DNA from: GM7GCV1 sp965221105
GTDB taxonomy: Bacteria > Pseudomonadota > Gammaproteobacteria > Pseudomonadales > GM7GCV1
Length of the DNA: 64,000 nt
Assembly: GCA_965221105.1 (NCBI GenBank)
Contig: OZ244871.1
Span: 2,705,151-2,769,150, forward strand
Direction: 5' to 3'
Position 1 is the first letter of the stretch, and each line of letters opens with the position of its first letter. Below are positions 41,071-50,668 of this stretch, piece by piece. The position numbers were made by a program, and so were the translations under genes. The notes under the pieces are model-generated. The model made no database searches. It saw only the letters and a program-made list of their open reading frames with translations, and was not told where the DNA came from.

Positions 41071-43158
41071 CTACCAGCCGTACCCGACTTCAAGATACAG
41101 TGATCTGGGTTCGCCAATAAAATACCTGTAGGAGCCGAACGCAAAATCCGCCCGTTCGGCAAAGTGTTCATCGGTCAGGTTGGTCACCCTCAATGCGGCG
41201 TGCACTGAATCACCAAAATCCTGCTGAATACGCAGGTGCAACAGATCGTGCCCCTGATATTCGTGTGCATTCCCGGTATCGAGGTAATAGCGCCCCATAT
41301 GCTGCCACTCCAGCTCCAGCCTGCCGCCCGGACTGTAAAACCAGGCAATCCTCGCGGCATGAATCTGCCGCGGCGCAGTGTCTACATCGTTACCCTTGAT
41401 GTCTGCAGTACTGCTGGTTCCGAGGGGGAAGAACGTGCTGTCATAGCTGTGACGTGCGCAGGAACCGTTTGCGCTGAGAATCAGATGTTCGTGAGGAGAC
41501 CAGGACAGATCATATTCAAGCCCGTAGTGGCGGGTTTGTCCGCCAACTATGTTCTGTCGGTTTGAATCCTGAAATAACACATCATTCTTCTTGATGAAGA
41601 AGGCGTTGAGACTGTACCCGAACTGACCCCGTGTCGTAATATTGCGAATTCCAAACTCAATGTTCTTCAACGCCTCCGGCTCCAGATCGGTTGAGATCTG
41701 GCCATTCTGCAACCTGTACAGTTCGGCTGCCTGAGGTGCCCGGTGGCCACCGTTTGCATGCGCAACAATGAGCAGAGACGCACTGAGTTGGTGGATGATT
41801 CCGATGTTGGCAGACCAGTATCCGAATCGATCCTTTCTGTCAGACGGGCGTGAATTACGACAGGAACCACAGGGATCACCACCTTCAATACCGGAGCCAT
41901 CTGCAGCCCGGTTATCGTAGTCGAAACTGATGTGTTCATAACGAACACCCGTGCTCACCCGCGTTTCTGGGTTGAATCGATATTCAGCTTTGGCAAAAAC
42001 GGCCTGCAGATCAGCATGCACATCATAGTCATAGTGGATGCCCTGCGGGAAAGTGGTCCCAAAGCGGGTGAAGCTGTCGGCCTGTTGCGTCTGGGTAAGA
42101 AAGGCGCGCGTATATTCAGCATCAAATCCATAGCTGAACTCGATCGACCCGGTGCTCTCTGGACGATAGAGGGTCTGCAGACCAAGTGCCTTCTGACCAT
42201 TTTTCTCCAAAGGTGTTCCGGGAAGGAAGTGCTGCAGGAAGCTCATATGCGTATACCGGGCATAGGGTGTGGTGTAGAGCATTGCCCCGGAACTCAGCTC
42301 CCGTTCGGCGTGCACCTGGTAACGCAGGGATCGCGTATCCCGAAAGGGCTGAGGAGATCCCGGCACCAGAGTCGCGCCATTAACCCTGTGCAGATCCTCG
42401 TGTTCAAATGCGTTTAGGCCAGTAACGAATCCAGCAGTTCGCTGATCGAGATGGCTGACATTCATCAGGTGAGTCATGTGCCATTCCGAACCGCTGTACT
42501 GATGATGATAGCTCAGCTTATGCTGATCATAACCTGAGTTCTCCTTGTACCCCCCGTCGTGACTGCTGTTCACACTGAGCCGATAGGCATGACTGCCCCG
42601 TCGAGTGCTTGTACTTGCCTTGATTCGCCTGAAATGATGGTGTCCGGCTTCGAGTGACAGGCTGTGCTCGGCAGAATCTGCCGGCGGCATGCTGATCAGG
42701 TTAATAACACCGTGAAGTGCGTCAGAGCCGTGGACCACTGTGCCAGGACCCCGAATGACCTCAATTCTGGCCGCCTGTTCAGTATGTGCATCGAAAAGCT
42801 GATTCACATTGCAGAATCCTGTGGAACGGAGGGGTACGCCGTTCTCCGCCATGTAGAAAGCTCCACAACTGCCGGGCCCTGTAAATACGGGTGAACGTAT
42901 AGCCGTCAGGTGCTCCTGTCCGTTGCCACGGCTGATCCAGACACCCGGGACCCGAACCAGTGCCTCATGTATGTGCAGGTGCGACACGGTTCGCAAATCC
43001 TCATCTGTCACCAGGGAAAGACTGTTACTCAGCTCCTGCAGGGTCTGGGGCATCCGACTGGCCGTGACAGTGATGTTTTCGAGTCGATTACCATGAGCGA
43101 GCGCAGCTAAACAGCAGCTCAAGAGCAATACACTTGTTCGGTGGAGGAATGACGGCAT
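41071..43158 (-). CDS. TonB-dependent outer-membrane receptor
   Basis: A 695-residue receptor. A signal peptide (TSVLLLSCCLAALAHG) is followed by a TonB-box-like NRLENITVTASRMP, and a plug domain with VPGVWISRGNGQEHLTAIRS and RIEVIRGPGTVVHGSDALHG. The beta-barrel part has VFAKAEYRFNPETRVSTGVR and HRAPQAAELYRLQNG, and ends in the aromatic C-terminal strand SLYLEVGYGW needed for outer-membrane insertion. The His- and Cys-containing plug (TGPGSCGAFYMAENG) recalls copper- or metal-related receptors, but the ligand is unknown. It is complete and of normal length. The region upstream (43159-43425) holds no riboswitch that I recognise. Confidence 0.93.
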   Translation of the reverse strand: MPSFLHRTSVLLLSCCLAALAHGNRLENITVTASRMPQTLQELSNSLSLVTDEDLRTVSHLHIHEALVRVPGVWISRGNGQEHLTAIRSPVFTGPGSCGAFYMAENGVPLRSTGFCNVNQLFDAHTEQAARIEVIRGPGTVVHGSDALHGVINLISMPPADSAEHSLSLEAGHHHFRRIKASTSTRRGSHAYRLSVNSSHDGGYKENSGYDQHKLSYHHQYSGSEWHMTHLMNVSHLDQRTAGFVTGLNAFEHEDLHRVNGATLVPGSPQPFRDTRSLRYQVHAERELSSGAMLYTTPYARYTHMSFLQHFLPGTPLEKNGQKALGLQTLYRPESTGSIEFSYGFDAEYTRAFLTQTQQADSFTRFGTTFPQGIHYDYDVHADLQAVFAKAEYRFNPETRVSTGVRYEHISFDYDNRAADGSGIEGGDPCGSCRNSRPSDRKDRFGYWSANIGIIHQLSASLLIVAHANGGHRAPQAAELYRLQNGQISTDLEPEALKNIEFGIRNITTRGQFGYSLNAFFIKKNDVLFQDSNRQNIVGGQTRHYGLEYDLSWSPHEHLILSANGSCARHSYDSTFFPLGTSSTADIKGNDVDTAPRQIHAARIAWFYSPGGRLELEWQHMGRYYLDTGNAHEYQGHDLLHLRIQQDFGDSVHAALRVTNLTDEHFAERADFAFGSYRYFIGEPRSLYLEVGYGW

Positions 43159-43425
43159 GCGGGTGAATGTGCTTTCTGAGGCGCGGCCTCAAAGGCTGGC
43201 GATTGTATCAAATAGATGTGTCTGGAACGGACACCTGAACGTATTCAGGAATGCAGGTGCAGGAACGCCATGTGAGCCGGATTGCCCTCGAATGTCATGA
43301 GAGTGCTTCTGCAACAGGCCGGGAATCCCTGAGGCAAGGCTGTGGCTGGAAACTCGCCAAGGCGAGCATACGCAGATCCTGCCTGATTGAAGTCTGTAAT
43401 CCTCCCTGCGCATGCAGATACACAG

Positions 43426-43596
43426 ATGCCCCAAATACTTTGTGTCGCTCACGACGGTCATGAAACAGCCATTGAGGTGCAGACAGGTGATTCGTCAATG
43501 AATCTCGCGACTTGGAATGTGATTGACGATATCTGCGCGGAGTGCGACAGTGCCTGTACTGATGCGACATGCCACTGCTTCATTGGCGACGAATGA
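43426..43596 (+). pseudogene. Truncated 2Fe-2S ferredoxin with a disrupted ligand pattern
   Basis: Only 56 codons. The first half is like adrenodoxin-type ferredoxins: MPQILCVAHDGHETAIEVQT, then NVIDDICAECDSACTDATCH. The family ligand spacing is Cys-x5-Cys-x2-Cys. Here Asp replaces the middle Cys (CDSACTDATC). A TGA follows about ten residues later, so the last third, with the fourth ligand, is missing. Full-length relatives have about 105 residues. It cannot bind a normal 2Fe-2S cluster. Confidence 0.6.
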
Positions 43597-43777
43597 CTGG
43601 CATGGTGGAGAGAGTACTCCACGTGCGGCGATTTGAACCCTGTTGTAGCGTCAGGGCAGGGGTGTCGGGTAGCCTCGGGCAAACTGCATGGCTCTGTGGT
43701 TAGGACTTGCCATAGAGAATCAAGCTGGTACCTTGTAAATGTCCGTCACCTGAGACCACAGACCCAGCACCTCGGCA

Positions 43778-44668
43778 ATGCAAGAATTCAGCAATATCGG
43801 AATCATCGGATTTGCAGACAGGAGGTTGATCAAGCCTACGATCAAGCGTTTGATTGATTTTCTTTTCGCACAGGGCCTTAGCCTCTACATCGAAGAACGG
43901 ATCGCCGGTTGCAGTGAAACGGATGGCATCACTTCCTGCAGCCGGGCCGAGATAGGTCAAAACTGTGATCTGATCATTGTCGTGGGCGGGGACGGGAGTC
44001 TTCTGCACGCGGCCAGGGATCTTGTGCAATTCGATATACCCATGTTGGGTGTGAACCGCGGTCGGTTAGGATTCCTGACCGATATCTTGCCAGAAAATCT
44101 TGAATCTGAGGTCGCCAATGTACTTTCAGGAAATTATGCCCGTACCGAGCGTTTCATGCTGGAAGCCGAGGTACTCCGTGAAGGCAGTACAGTCGACAGG
44201 GGGATCGCCCTCAACGACGTGGTGCTGCAACCCAGTGCATCAATCAGGATGATTGAATTTGGACTCAAAATTGACGACCAGTTTGTCTACCGTCAACGGT
44301 CAGATGGTCTGATTGTATCCACACCGACGGGCTCTACGGCCTATGCTCTGTCTGGTGGAGGATCCATTGTCCACCCGGGACTGCACGCCATTAACGTCGT
44401 CCCCATTAATCCTCATACCCTGAGCAGCAGGCCTATTCTCGTTGATGCAGACGCTAGGCTGGAAGTCGATGTTTTGAAAGGTGGGCCTGTGGAAGCCATG
44501 GTCGTATGCGATGGTCAAAACTACCTGGATGTTGAGCTTGGTGATCTCATACGAGTGAAGAGAATGGACAAAAGACTCTGTCTGCTGCATCCGGAAGAGC
44601 ACGACTTCTACGCGACCTGCCGTTCCAAGCTCAACTGGGCCAGCCACAAGGCTTCGGACAACCTGTAA
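43778..44668 (+). CDS. nadK: NAD kinase
   Basis: Phosphorylates NAD to NADP. The sequence opens IGIIGFADRRLIKPTIKRLI and has the diagnostic VVGGDGSLLHAARDL (GGDG), MLGVNRGRLGFLTDI, ALNDVVLQPSASIRMIEFGL (NDxV), DGLIVSTPTGSTAYALSGGG (STPTGSTAY), and SSRPILVDADARLEVDV. The length of 296 is normal. The start of the family's conserved region is near the ATG at 43778. It is followed after two bases by the rhomboid gene on the same strand. Confidence 0.96.
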   Translation: MQEFSNIGIIGFADRRLIKPTIKRLIDFLFAQGLSLYIEERIAGCSETDGITSCSRAEIGQNCDLIIVVGGDGSLLHAARDLVQFDIPMLGVNRGRLGFLTDILPENLESEVANVLSGNYARTERFMLEAEVLREGSTVDRGIALNDVVLQPSASIRMIEFGLKIDDQFVYRQRSDGLIVSTPTGSTAYALSGGGSIVHPGLHAINVVPINPHTLSSRPILVDADARLEVDVLKGGPVEAMVVCDGQNYLDVELGDLIRVKRMDKRLCLLHPEEHDFYATCRSKLNWASHKASDNL

Positions 44669-44670
44669 CC

Positions 44671-45522
44671 TTGAGAAGCTCGAATTCAGACACAATTGTT
44701 GCGGGTTCATTTCCCCGGCATGATGATCTCAGTGCTGTTGCTGCCCAATTGAAAGCCAGGGGGATTCCCCACCGATTTATTCTGGCTGGTGCCGAGCAGC
44801 AACTTGTTCTGCCGGATATAGATTCACTGCCGGAGGTGGAGAGTCTGTTAGATCAGTGGCGCAGTGGACAATTGAGCGCACCGGAACCCACTCTCCCAAA
44901 ATTGGGCCTCAGACTTGAACAACGGCCTGCACCGCTTACGCTCGGAATCCTTTTTTTTGGTTTCGTCGGCACAGCGCTGACAGCCCAGGGGCCGGGTTTT
45001 ATAGGCATATTCACCTTCTGGGAACCTCCACTGTATCTTGATGCCCAAAAATTTGGCGATGTTGCCAATGGGGAACTCTGGCGCCTGATTACGCCTGTTT
45101 TTCTGCATTTTGGTCCCATTCATATACTGTTTAACGCCCTCTGGATCTGGTATCTGGGGTCCATTGTGGAGTTCGGACAGGGCATTCGACCCTTACTGCT
45201 GCTGTTCGTATCTATCGGGGTGGTCAGTAACACGGCACAGGCTCTGGTCACCTCCGCAGGAATATTTGGTGGCTTCTCTGGCGTGGTCTATGGACTGCTG
45301 GCGTACAGTTGGCTCTGGGGCAAACTCAACAGAACATCTCCGGTGCGGCTGCCGACAGCGCTCTTTATCGTATTTTCTGGGCTTATGATCCTCAGCACGA
45401 CAGGCGTTTTCGATATACTCTCCGGAGGCGATATTGCAGATACTGCGCATATATCAGGGTACGTCACTGGGTTGGTTTGTGCGGGTTTGGGCAGCCTTCT
45501 CAATTGGAATAATGGACGCTAG
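44671..45522 (+). CDS. Rhomboid family intramembrane serine protease (GlpG-like)
   Basis: A 283-residue rhomboid with an N-terminal cytoplasmic domain (ARGIPHRFILAGAEQQLVLP), as in GlpG, and about six membrane segments. Active-site features are PVFLHFGPIHILFNALWIWY (the His and Asn region), the nucleophile Ser in FGGFSGVVYGLL, and His in ADTAHISGYVTGLV. The only start is TTG at 44671, two bases after the nadK stop; no ATG exists in frame before the conserved region. The stop is TAG and overlaps the apbE ATG by 11 bases, so the three genes form an operon. It cleaves transmembrane substrates within the inner membrane. Confidence 0.92.
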   Translation: MRSSNSDTIVAGSFPRHDDLSAVAAQLKARGIPHRFILAGAEQQLVLPDIDSLPEVESLLDQWRSGQLSAPEPTLPKLGLRLEQRPAPLTLGILFFGFVGTALTAQGPGFIGIFTFWEPPLYLDAQKFGDVANGELWRLITPVFLHFGPIHILFNALWIWYLGSIVEFGQGIRPLLLLFVSIGVVSNTAQALVTSAGIFGGFSGVVYGLLAYSWLWGKLNRTSPVRLPTALFIVFSGLMILSTTGVFDILSGGDIADTAHISGYVTGLVCAGLGSLLNWNNGR

Positions 45523-46579
45523 CCGACGGATTGTACTGGTATTGACTCTGAGTGCGGCGATTTCAGGCTGCACCGGCTCGCCAGACAGCTCGATGAGTTA
45601 TGCCGGAGCAACCATGGGAACCCAGTGGATGGTTCGGATCGTGAACAACGATGAAAGCCTAGCCCACATCCCGGCAACCAAACAGGGTTTACAGAACATT
45701 CTCGACCAGATAGAGCACTCCATGTCCAACTGGATCGGGGATTCTGAAGTCAGCCGGTTTAACCGTTACCCTGCGGGCTGCATGAGTATTTCGGCATTGA
45801 CCCGGGAAGTGATTCAGCTCGGTCTGGCTGTCAGCGAGGCAAGTGAGGGCTACTTTGATCCAACACTGGAACCACTGGTCGATGCCTGGGGATTTGGGGT
45901 ATCGGACACCGGCGGGCGGGTGCCTTCTGCAATAGAAATCCAGAAAGCCCAGCAGAACACGGGCTACCAGAGCGTCCACTTGAAAGGCGATTCACTCTGC
46001 AAAAACAATGCGAATACCCGCCTCAACCTGTCAGCCATTGCCAAGGGCTATGCCGTTGATCAACTGGCAACCTACCTGCAGGATTCCGGACACCGTCGCT
46101 TTCTGGTCGAGGTCGGTGGCGAACTCTACGGGCTCGGAACCAACCAGCACGGTCAGGTCTGGCGAGTCGGCATTGAAAGGCCCGGTTACACCATGAACCG
46201 GGAGCTGCAGGACAGAGTGCAGCTCAGTGGTATGGGTATCGCGACATCGGGAGACTACCGCAACTACTACGAACACAATGGACAACGCTACAGCCATATT
46301 CTCAATCCAAGAACAGGTTATCCGGTTCGTCATCAGGCTGCTTCAGCTACAGTGCTTTCCGCGAATACAGCTGTCGCGGACGCCTGGGCCACGGCCCTTC
46401 TGGCTGCCGGACCGGAAGAGGGCATCAGGATCGCCAATCAAGCGGATATCGCAGCCATGATATTGGTTCACAGCGGCGAAGCATTCGAGCCTCTGTTCAG
46501 CCAGAACTGGCCGCAGACTTTCAGGATCACCGGAAACGGCAACCGCACAGAGCACTCACCAGAATTTTTCACCAAATGA
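45512..46579 (+). CDS. apbE: FAD:protein FMN transferase (ApbE)
   Basis: Attaches FMN to threonine in proteins such as the Rnf and Nqr complexes. A lipoprotein signal (VLVLTLSAAISGC) is followed by GATMGTQWMVRI, LDQIEHSMSNWIGDSEVSRF, LVDAWGFGV, LNLSAIAKGYAVDQLATYLQ, FLVEVGGELYGLGTN and RYSHILNPRTGYP, all family landmarks. The ATG at 45512 overlaps the rhomboid stop. The length of about 355 is normal. It is a periplasmic lipoprotein; its target flavoprotein is not in this window. Confidence 0.93.
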   Translation: MDASRRIVLVLTLSAAISGCTGSPDSSMSYAGATMGTQWMVRIVNNDESLAHIPATKQGLQNILDQIEHSMSNWIGDSEVSRFNRYPAGCMSISALTREVIQLGLAVSEASEGYFDPTLEPLVDAWGFGVSDTGGRVPSAIEIQKAQQNTGYQSVHLKGDSLCKNNANTRLNLSAIAKGYAVDQLATYLQDSGHRRFLVEVGGELYGLGTNQHGQVWRVGIERPGYTMNRELQDRVQLSGMGIATSGDYRNYYEHNGQRYSHILNPRTGYPVRHQAASATVLSANTAVADAWATALLAAGPEEGIRIANQADIAAMILVHSGEAFEPLFSQNWPQTFRITGNGNRTEHSPEFFTK

Positions 46580-46904
46580 ATGAAAAGCCCGCCTTTTGCT
46601 GACACGAGTACGCTGAACCGGCCTGATCTCTCGCTCCTCCCTCCCTCCGGGCTCCGCCTTCATTCCGGGAGGGGGCGAATGATGCACTTCAGGGGGCCTC
46701 TGAAAATGAAGTTTTTGAGCGGAATGTTCGATCCCCGGAATTTTGCCGATCAACAATGTTCAGACTGAACTCATCGGGGCACTTTTTGACCTGATCAACA
46801 CAAAATGGGCGTATGTCCAACACTGATCGGGTTCTTTGACCGCGTACCGCAGGTTTCTGTCGGATTCTCCGTCAAGCGGAAACACTGCCCCTTCAGGAAA
46901 ACGC
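46580..46904. other. Intergenic stretch after apbE
   Basis: No gene recognised. A GC-rich CTCCCTCCGGG ... CCGGGAGGGG pair near 46637-46677 could fold, and may end transcription of the apbE operon, but no T run follows. Confidence 0.3.
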
Positions 46905-47440
46905 AATCGTCTCATGGTGGACACCAGATTCATCATCCCGATGGACAGTCTACCCGGACACGCGTCTGTGACAGGGTTCGATTACGCTCGGTCTCGGATG
47001 TCCGCGCAGTCTGGCGACCATGACATCACACTGCAATCGCAGCAGGCGAACCTTCACGATCAGCGACAGCGACAGCGACCGCGCGCCAAGCGCGGATGTC
47101 AGTATCGCCGCGGAATCAATCGGGGGACAGTGCCCGTCACGATAGATCTCAACAATTGAACTCGCCGGAACAATGCTGGCACCGAGACCAAGCTCCTGTG
47201 CCAGCGCCAGATAGATATGGTAGCTTTCTGCCAGTGCACTCGCCCCGGTATCGAGTATAGATCACCCCGGGTGACGCTGGCCGCACGATTACCCACCTGT
47301 CCGCTGGCTTTCAGTACTGCCAGCTGCCAGCCAGCCTTCTGCAGCGAACAGGCAGCGCTCAGCCCTGACAGACCCGCGCCGAAACAACTGTGCGTTTACC
47401 CACGACCGCATTCACTGCGCAGGGTTGAACGCAGACTGCT
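46905..47440 (-). pseudogene. FAD-dependent amine-oxidase-like enzyme, frameshifted remnant
   Basis: Minus-strand text in one frame reads GAGLSGLSAACSLQKAGWQL then VLKASGQVGNRAASVTRG, the dinucleotide-binding start of NAD(P)/FAD amine-oxidase-like oxidoreductases. It then shifts frame and reads DTGASALAESYHIYLALAQE and VPASSIVEIYRDGHCPPIDS before fading. No start codon is in frame, and the C-terminal three quarters are missing. It lies immediately downstream of the DUF1295 gene on the same strand and probably belonged to one operon. Confidence 0.6.
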
Positions 47441-47442
47441 GG

Positions 47443-48285
47443 TCACAGCTTGCGTAAATCCGGCATAAAGCCACTGCTGCGCTTGATCAACTCCTGGTAG
47501 GCTGTACGATTACCCATGTGACGGTCTTGGAACGCTGTACCCAGAATCTTGGTCAGCATCAACGTGTTGAACAACGGACCGGCAATGGTCCACCATAGAC
47601 CGGGATCACCGGCAATGGCGGTCAGATAGATGCCCCACCACACTGTCGTGTTACCGAAATAGTTAGGATGACGGGTCAGCTTCCAGACACCATACTCGGT
47701 GTAACGGCCCTTGTTCGCCGGATCCTGCTTGAAGGCCTGCAACTGACCATCCGCCAGCCACTCGTAGTAGGTGCCGATACCGAATACCAGCATGCCCAGA
47801 ACAGCCAGCCAGTTGAGTCCGGCGCTGCTGTCTGCAAGTTCCATGACGCCCCAATAGGCGGGCAGGCCAACTACCATAACGACGAGAGTCTGCGGCTGCA
47901 TGACCACAAAAAAACTTTTCCACCAGTACCCCGGATTGAGCCGTGGGTGTGTCACGAACCCGGCGTACCGCGCATCCCCGGTACCCGTCTTGCGATAGCC
48001 GAACCAGCGTCTCAGAAGGTAATAACCCAGACGAAATCCGTGCAGGGATGCCATCAACAGCAACAGACCGGAATACAAGGAACCGGGATCTGTCATCATG
48101 AAACAGACAACCGTCACCACCGCATACAGCGAACCGTAAAAACCATCGATCAATGAGTGGTTTTTCTGAAAATTGCCAATGACCCAAAGGACTGTGACGA
48201 AGGCGAACACGCCCGCGAAACACAGCCAGTAAATTCCTGCATGGGTCGTCAGATCAAAACCCAGACCGGTTAAAAATTCACTCAT
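47443..48285 (-). CDS. DUF1295 (steroid 5-alpha-reductase-like) membrane enzyme
   Basis: A 280-residue integral membrane protein with about six hydrophobic segments, in the DUF1295 family related to steroid 5-alpha-reductases and isoprenylcysteine methyltransferases. Diagnostic text is GYRKTGTGDARYAGFVTHPR and the C-terminal block YGVWKLTRHPNYFGNTTVWW with a typical HPNY motif, then LLTKILGTAFQDRHMGNR. It is complete and starts with MSEFLTGLGFD at 48285. Substrate is not known. It is followed by the remains of a flavin oxidoreductase, and such pairs often act on lipids. Confidence 0.85.
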   Translation of the reverse strand: MSEFLTGLGFDLTTHAGIYWLCFAGVFAFVTVLWVIGNFQKNHSLIDGFYGSLYAVVTVVCFMMTDPGSLYSGLLLLMASLHGFRLGYYLLRRWFGYRKTGTGDARYAGFVTHPRLNPGYWWKSFFVVMQPQTLVVMVVGLPAYWGVMELADSSAGLNWLAVLGMLVFGIGTYYEWLADGQLQAFKQDPANKGRYTEYGVWKLTRHPNYFGNTTVWWGIYLTAIAGDPGLWWTIAGPLFNTLMLTKILGTAFQDRHMGNRTAYQELIKRSSGFMPDLRKL

Positions 48286-48464
48286 GGTGTCTACGCCTCC
48301 TCCACTGCTTCACTACAATAGGATGTACATACTAATATGAAAGCGCGAGCCTGTCAAATACAGGGATATGTGCAGTTCTCGTGATTGTATACTTGACAAA
48401 CCAAGAGGCTCTCTGTGGTATGCACATCATCAACGTATATGCTACAGAGAGAGCCAACCACTGT

Positions 48465-48751
48465 CAGTACTCAGCGCTCCATACCTTCACGATGAAACCG
48501 CAGCTTTTGGCCATGTTGAATCAGTGCTCTGGCCGGATGGACCAATCTGCCCGCAGTGCGGCGCACTGGACAATGCCTGCCACCTGAAAGGCGCTCGCTC
48601 AAATCCATCCAAAAAGAACCCGGAAGGCGAAGTCAGGCACGGCCTCAAAAAGTGCAAGGCCTGCGGCAAGCAATTCACAGTCAGGATTGGAAGCGTTTTC
48701 GAGAGTAGTCATATTGAACTGCACCTGTGGCTGCAAGCCATCAGCACCTGA
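48465..48751 (+). pseudogene. IS1595 family transposase, N-terminal fragment
   Basis: Plus-strand text APYLHDETAAFGHVESVLWP, then PICPQCGALDNACHLKGARS, then GLKKCKACGKQFTVRIGSVF and SHIELHLWLQAI. This is the ISXO2-like zinc-ribbon start, with both CxxC pairs intact. It breaks at 48751, where IS66 text begins on the other strand. An imperfect inverted repeat lies upstream (48405-48455: GGCTCTCTGTG and ACAGAGAGAGCC). Confidence 0.65.
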
Positions 48752-49092
48752 AAGAGCATCAGCAAAGCCTCGAACAGCGCGCGGCTCTCGGCGCTCATCG
48801 CGCCGTCCGCACACAGCGCCTCGAAGCGCGTTTTGAGTGCGTCGAACTCCGAGCGCAGTGACGCCCTGTTGACCGTCGCCATGGGCTACCCGGACTCCGC
48901 CACCATGATCGCCCGCCACCCAGGTGCGTCTCGAGGTACACCGAATGCGGCAGCATCAGCGCGATCAGCGCCTGACACACCCCCGCTGTCGCATTGGAAC
49001 TGAAATATGCGTTGCCCATGACCCTGTGCACTCATGAAACGCACACATCATAGAATCGCCTCCCTATGATGTCAAGGGGGGTGAGTAGTTAC
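48752..49092 (-). pseudogene. IS66-type element, 5' fragment
   Basis: Bounded on the right by the IS66 terminal repeat AAGGGGGGTGAGTAGTTAC (49074-49092). Minus-strand text NAYFSSNATAGVCQALIALM precedes frameshifted text RASLRSEFDALKTRFEAL and MSAESRALFEALLMLF, the N-terminal coil of IS66 transposases. It is cut off at the IS1595 junction. It complements the C-terminal IS66 piece at 29959-30542. Confidence 0.6.
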
Positions 49093-49144
49093 CTTTCAGG
49101 TTTTGCAGTCCGCAACGATAAGGCTTACAAAATTCCAACTAGCC

Positions 49145-49346
49145 ATCGACTATCTTCAGGATGCTGTTCAGCATTTTCAAAGAAATGACCATGAGCACGC
49201 TATTTAAGATCTTGATGCTGCCATCGAATTGAATCCGGATATTCCTGATTACTACTCCTTTCGTGGCACTGTTTTTCGTGATCTTGGAAAGGATGAGAAC
49301 GCGCAACAGAATTTTGATAAAGCCGAACAATTAAAGCGTACCTGAA
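49145..49346 (+). pseudogene. Tetratricopeptide-repeat remnant
   Basis: Plus-strand text IDYLQDAVQHFQRNDHEHAI, a TAA, then in the same frame DLDAAIELNPDIPDYYSFRG and TVFRDLGKDENAQQNFDKAE to a TGA at 49346. The AIELNP and YY-RG-V-RDLGK spacing is that of one TPR unit. Only one and a half repeats remain. Confidence 0.5.
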
Positions 49347-49471
49347 ACGGAGCAGGATATGTGACCGCCGCCAAGCAGCAAGGATTCGCTGGTCCGGTCT
49401 CTTGCCCGAGTCTTGAATCACCGCCAATTCATACACGCAGCCAGCCAACTACATAATATGCCATTTGGGGC

Positions 49472-49672
49472 TCAGTTTTTTTGCTTCTTCAGATGATCAA
49501 TGAGTTCTCTGGTTTTCGGGTGGGCGTTTGTATCTACAATCTTTTCATATCGTTCAAAGGTTTCATATGAAAACAGGGAATCCATGCCGGTAATATCGTA
49601 ATTAATACTCAGGGGTTTGAGTCGTTCCATGAACCGCCTAAAATTATCTTCATCCAGCAAAAATTCACTCAA
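49472..49672 (-). CDS. Small hypothetical protein, probable remnant
   Basis: A 66-codon frame (EFLLDEDNFRRFMERLKPLS, then NYDITGMDSLFSYETFERYE, then AHPKTRELIDHLKKQKN) that looks like genuine, charged, helical protein text. The start is TTG at 49672, without a ribosome site; the frame stays open seven codons upstream with similar text, so the original N terminus may be lost. No family recognised. Confidence 0.4.
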   Translation of the reverse strand: MSEFLLDEDNFRRFMERLKPLSINYDITGMDSLFSYETFERYEKIVDTNAHPKTRELIDHLKKQKN

Positions 49673-49934
49673 CCCCTGTCTAGCCTGAACTTCGAGAGCT
49701 CACCAGAGCTAACTCATTGATATTCTTTATAAAATAAGAATTGTATCAGATCGCTACTGGGCGTGCGAATACGGTAGTGTTCCCGGTACCGAACTGCTAG
49801 AAATGAAATTATGTGATAATAATTAACAGGTTAATCAGACATCCTCTCGAAGTTAGTCTAAAGCACCTTGCCGCGCGCGTGGGGCACGCCACCGTACTCG
49901 TGACAGTACCGTAAAAAACCCGCAACAGGCGGCA
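49673..49934. other. AT-rich intergenic region
   Basis: No gene recognised. AT-rich from 49720 to 49850, switching to GC-rich text at 49860, consistent with a junction between the remnant and the mutase fragment. Confidence 0.3.
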
Positions 49935-50450
49935 TTGAAAAGCCTACGAGTGGGGTTGTCCCGCGCCCGAACCTGGGGCGGGATGGATACCCGCGAGTTC
50001 TGCACCAGTCCTGATAGCGAGACCGATGCATATCAGGCGAGGAATGGCGATCCAGGCGAGTATCCCTATGCCCGCGGTATCCGCCCATCTCTACATCGCA
50101 GACGTATGTGGATCCTGCGTAATATCGTTGGCTATGGAGCACCGGAAGATACCTATGCAGGTATTCGAGAGGCGCTGGAGGCTCACACTGCAGGTATCAA
50201 CGTGGTGATCGATGCCCTCTCTCAACAAAGCATCGATCCGGACCATCCGGCGTTCGGAGTGGAAGTGGGCGCAGAAGGGTGCTCCATTCCCTTGGCCCGT
50301 GACATGGAACGCCTGCTGACTGACATCGATATTACCCGATCCGGAGTCGCCTCCACAGGTGCCACATACTGCCAGCTTTCAAGACCCACTCATGATGTCT
50401 CCACTGATGTCCTGTTGATGCCAATGCCAGCATATGCGTGCTATTGTTGA
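49935..50450 (+). pseudogene. Methylmalonyl-CoA mutase-family N-terminal fragment
   Basis: Plus-strand text GEYPYARGIRPSLHRRRMWI, then LRNIVGYGAPEDTYAGIREA, then SIDPDHPAFGVEVGAEGCSI and ARDMERLLTDIDIT. These correspond to FPYTRG, RQFAGFGTPEDTN, YDSDHP and the DME-L blocks of B12-dependent acyl-CoA mutases. The catalytic barrel core and the B12-binding domain are absent: the frame ends after about 100 more random-looking bases. A mutase of this type would have more than 500 residues. Confidence 0.7.
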
Positions 50451-50668
50451 TACAGACCCAGACAGGAAGATTCAGGCCGGTGATTCTGATCAGTATACCC
50501 AGTTCCAGGGACAGTAAGCCGCCATCATCCGAGTGTCCGACCGGGATGTATGACGTGACTGGCCTGGGTCAGACGGCGCTGAAATATCAGTTTGATGGAC
50601 TGGGAACCTGCGCACTGCTACCATGGTGCACACCAGTTCGTTATAGTTCTTCCACTTCATAACATTGC

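Noticed and set aside
43159..43425. Possible B12 or other riboswitch upstream of the TonB receptor
   Set aside because: No cobalamin-riboswitch core or other known motif was recognised; only a short TGAGGC/GCCTCA palindrome is present.
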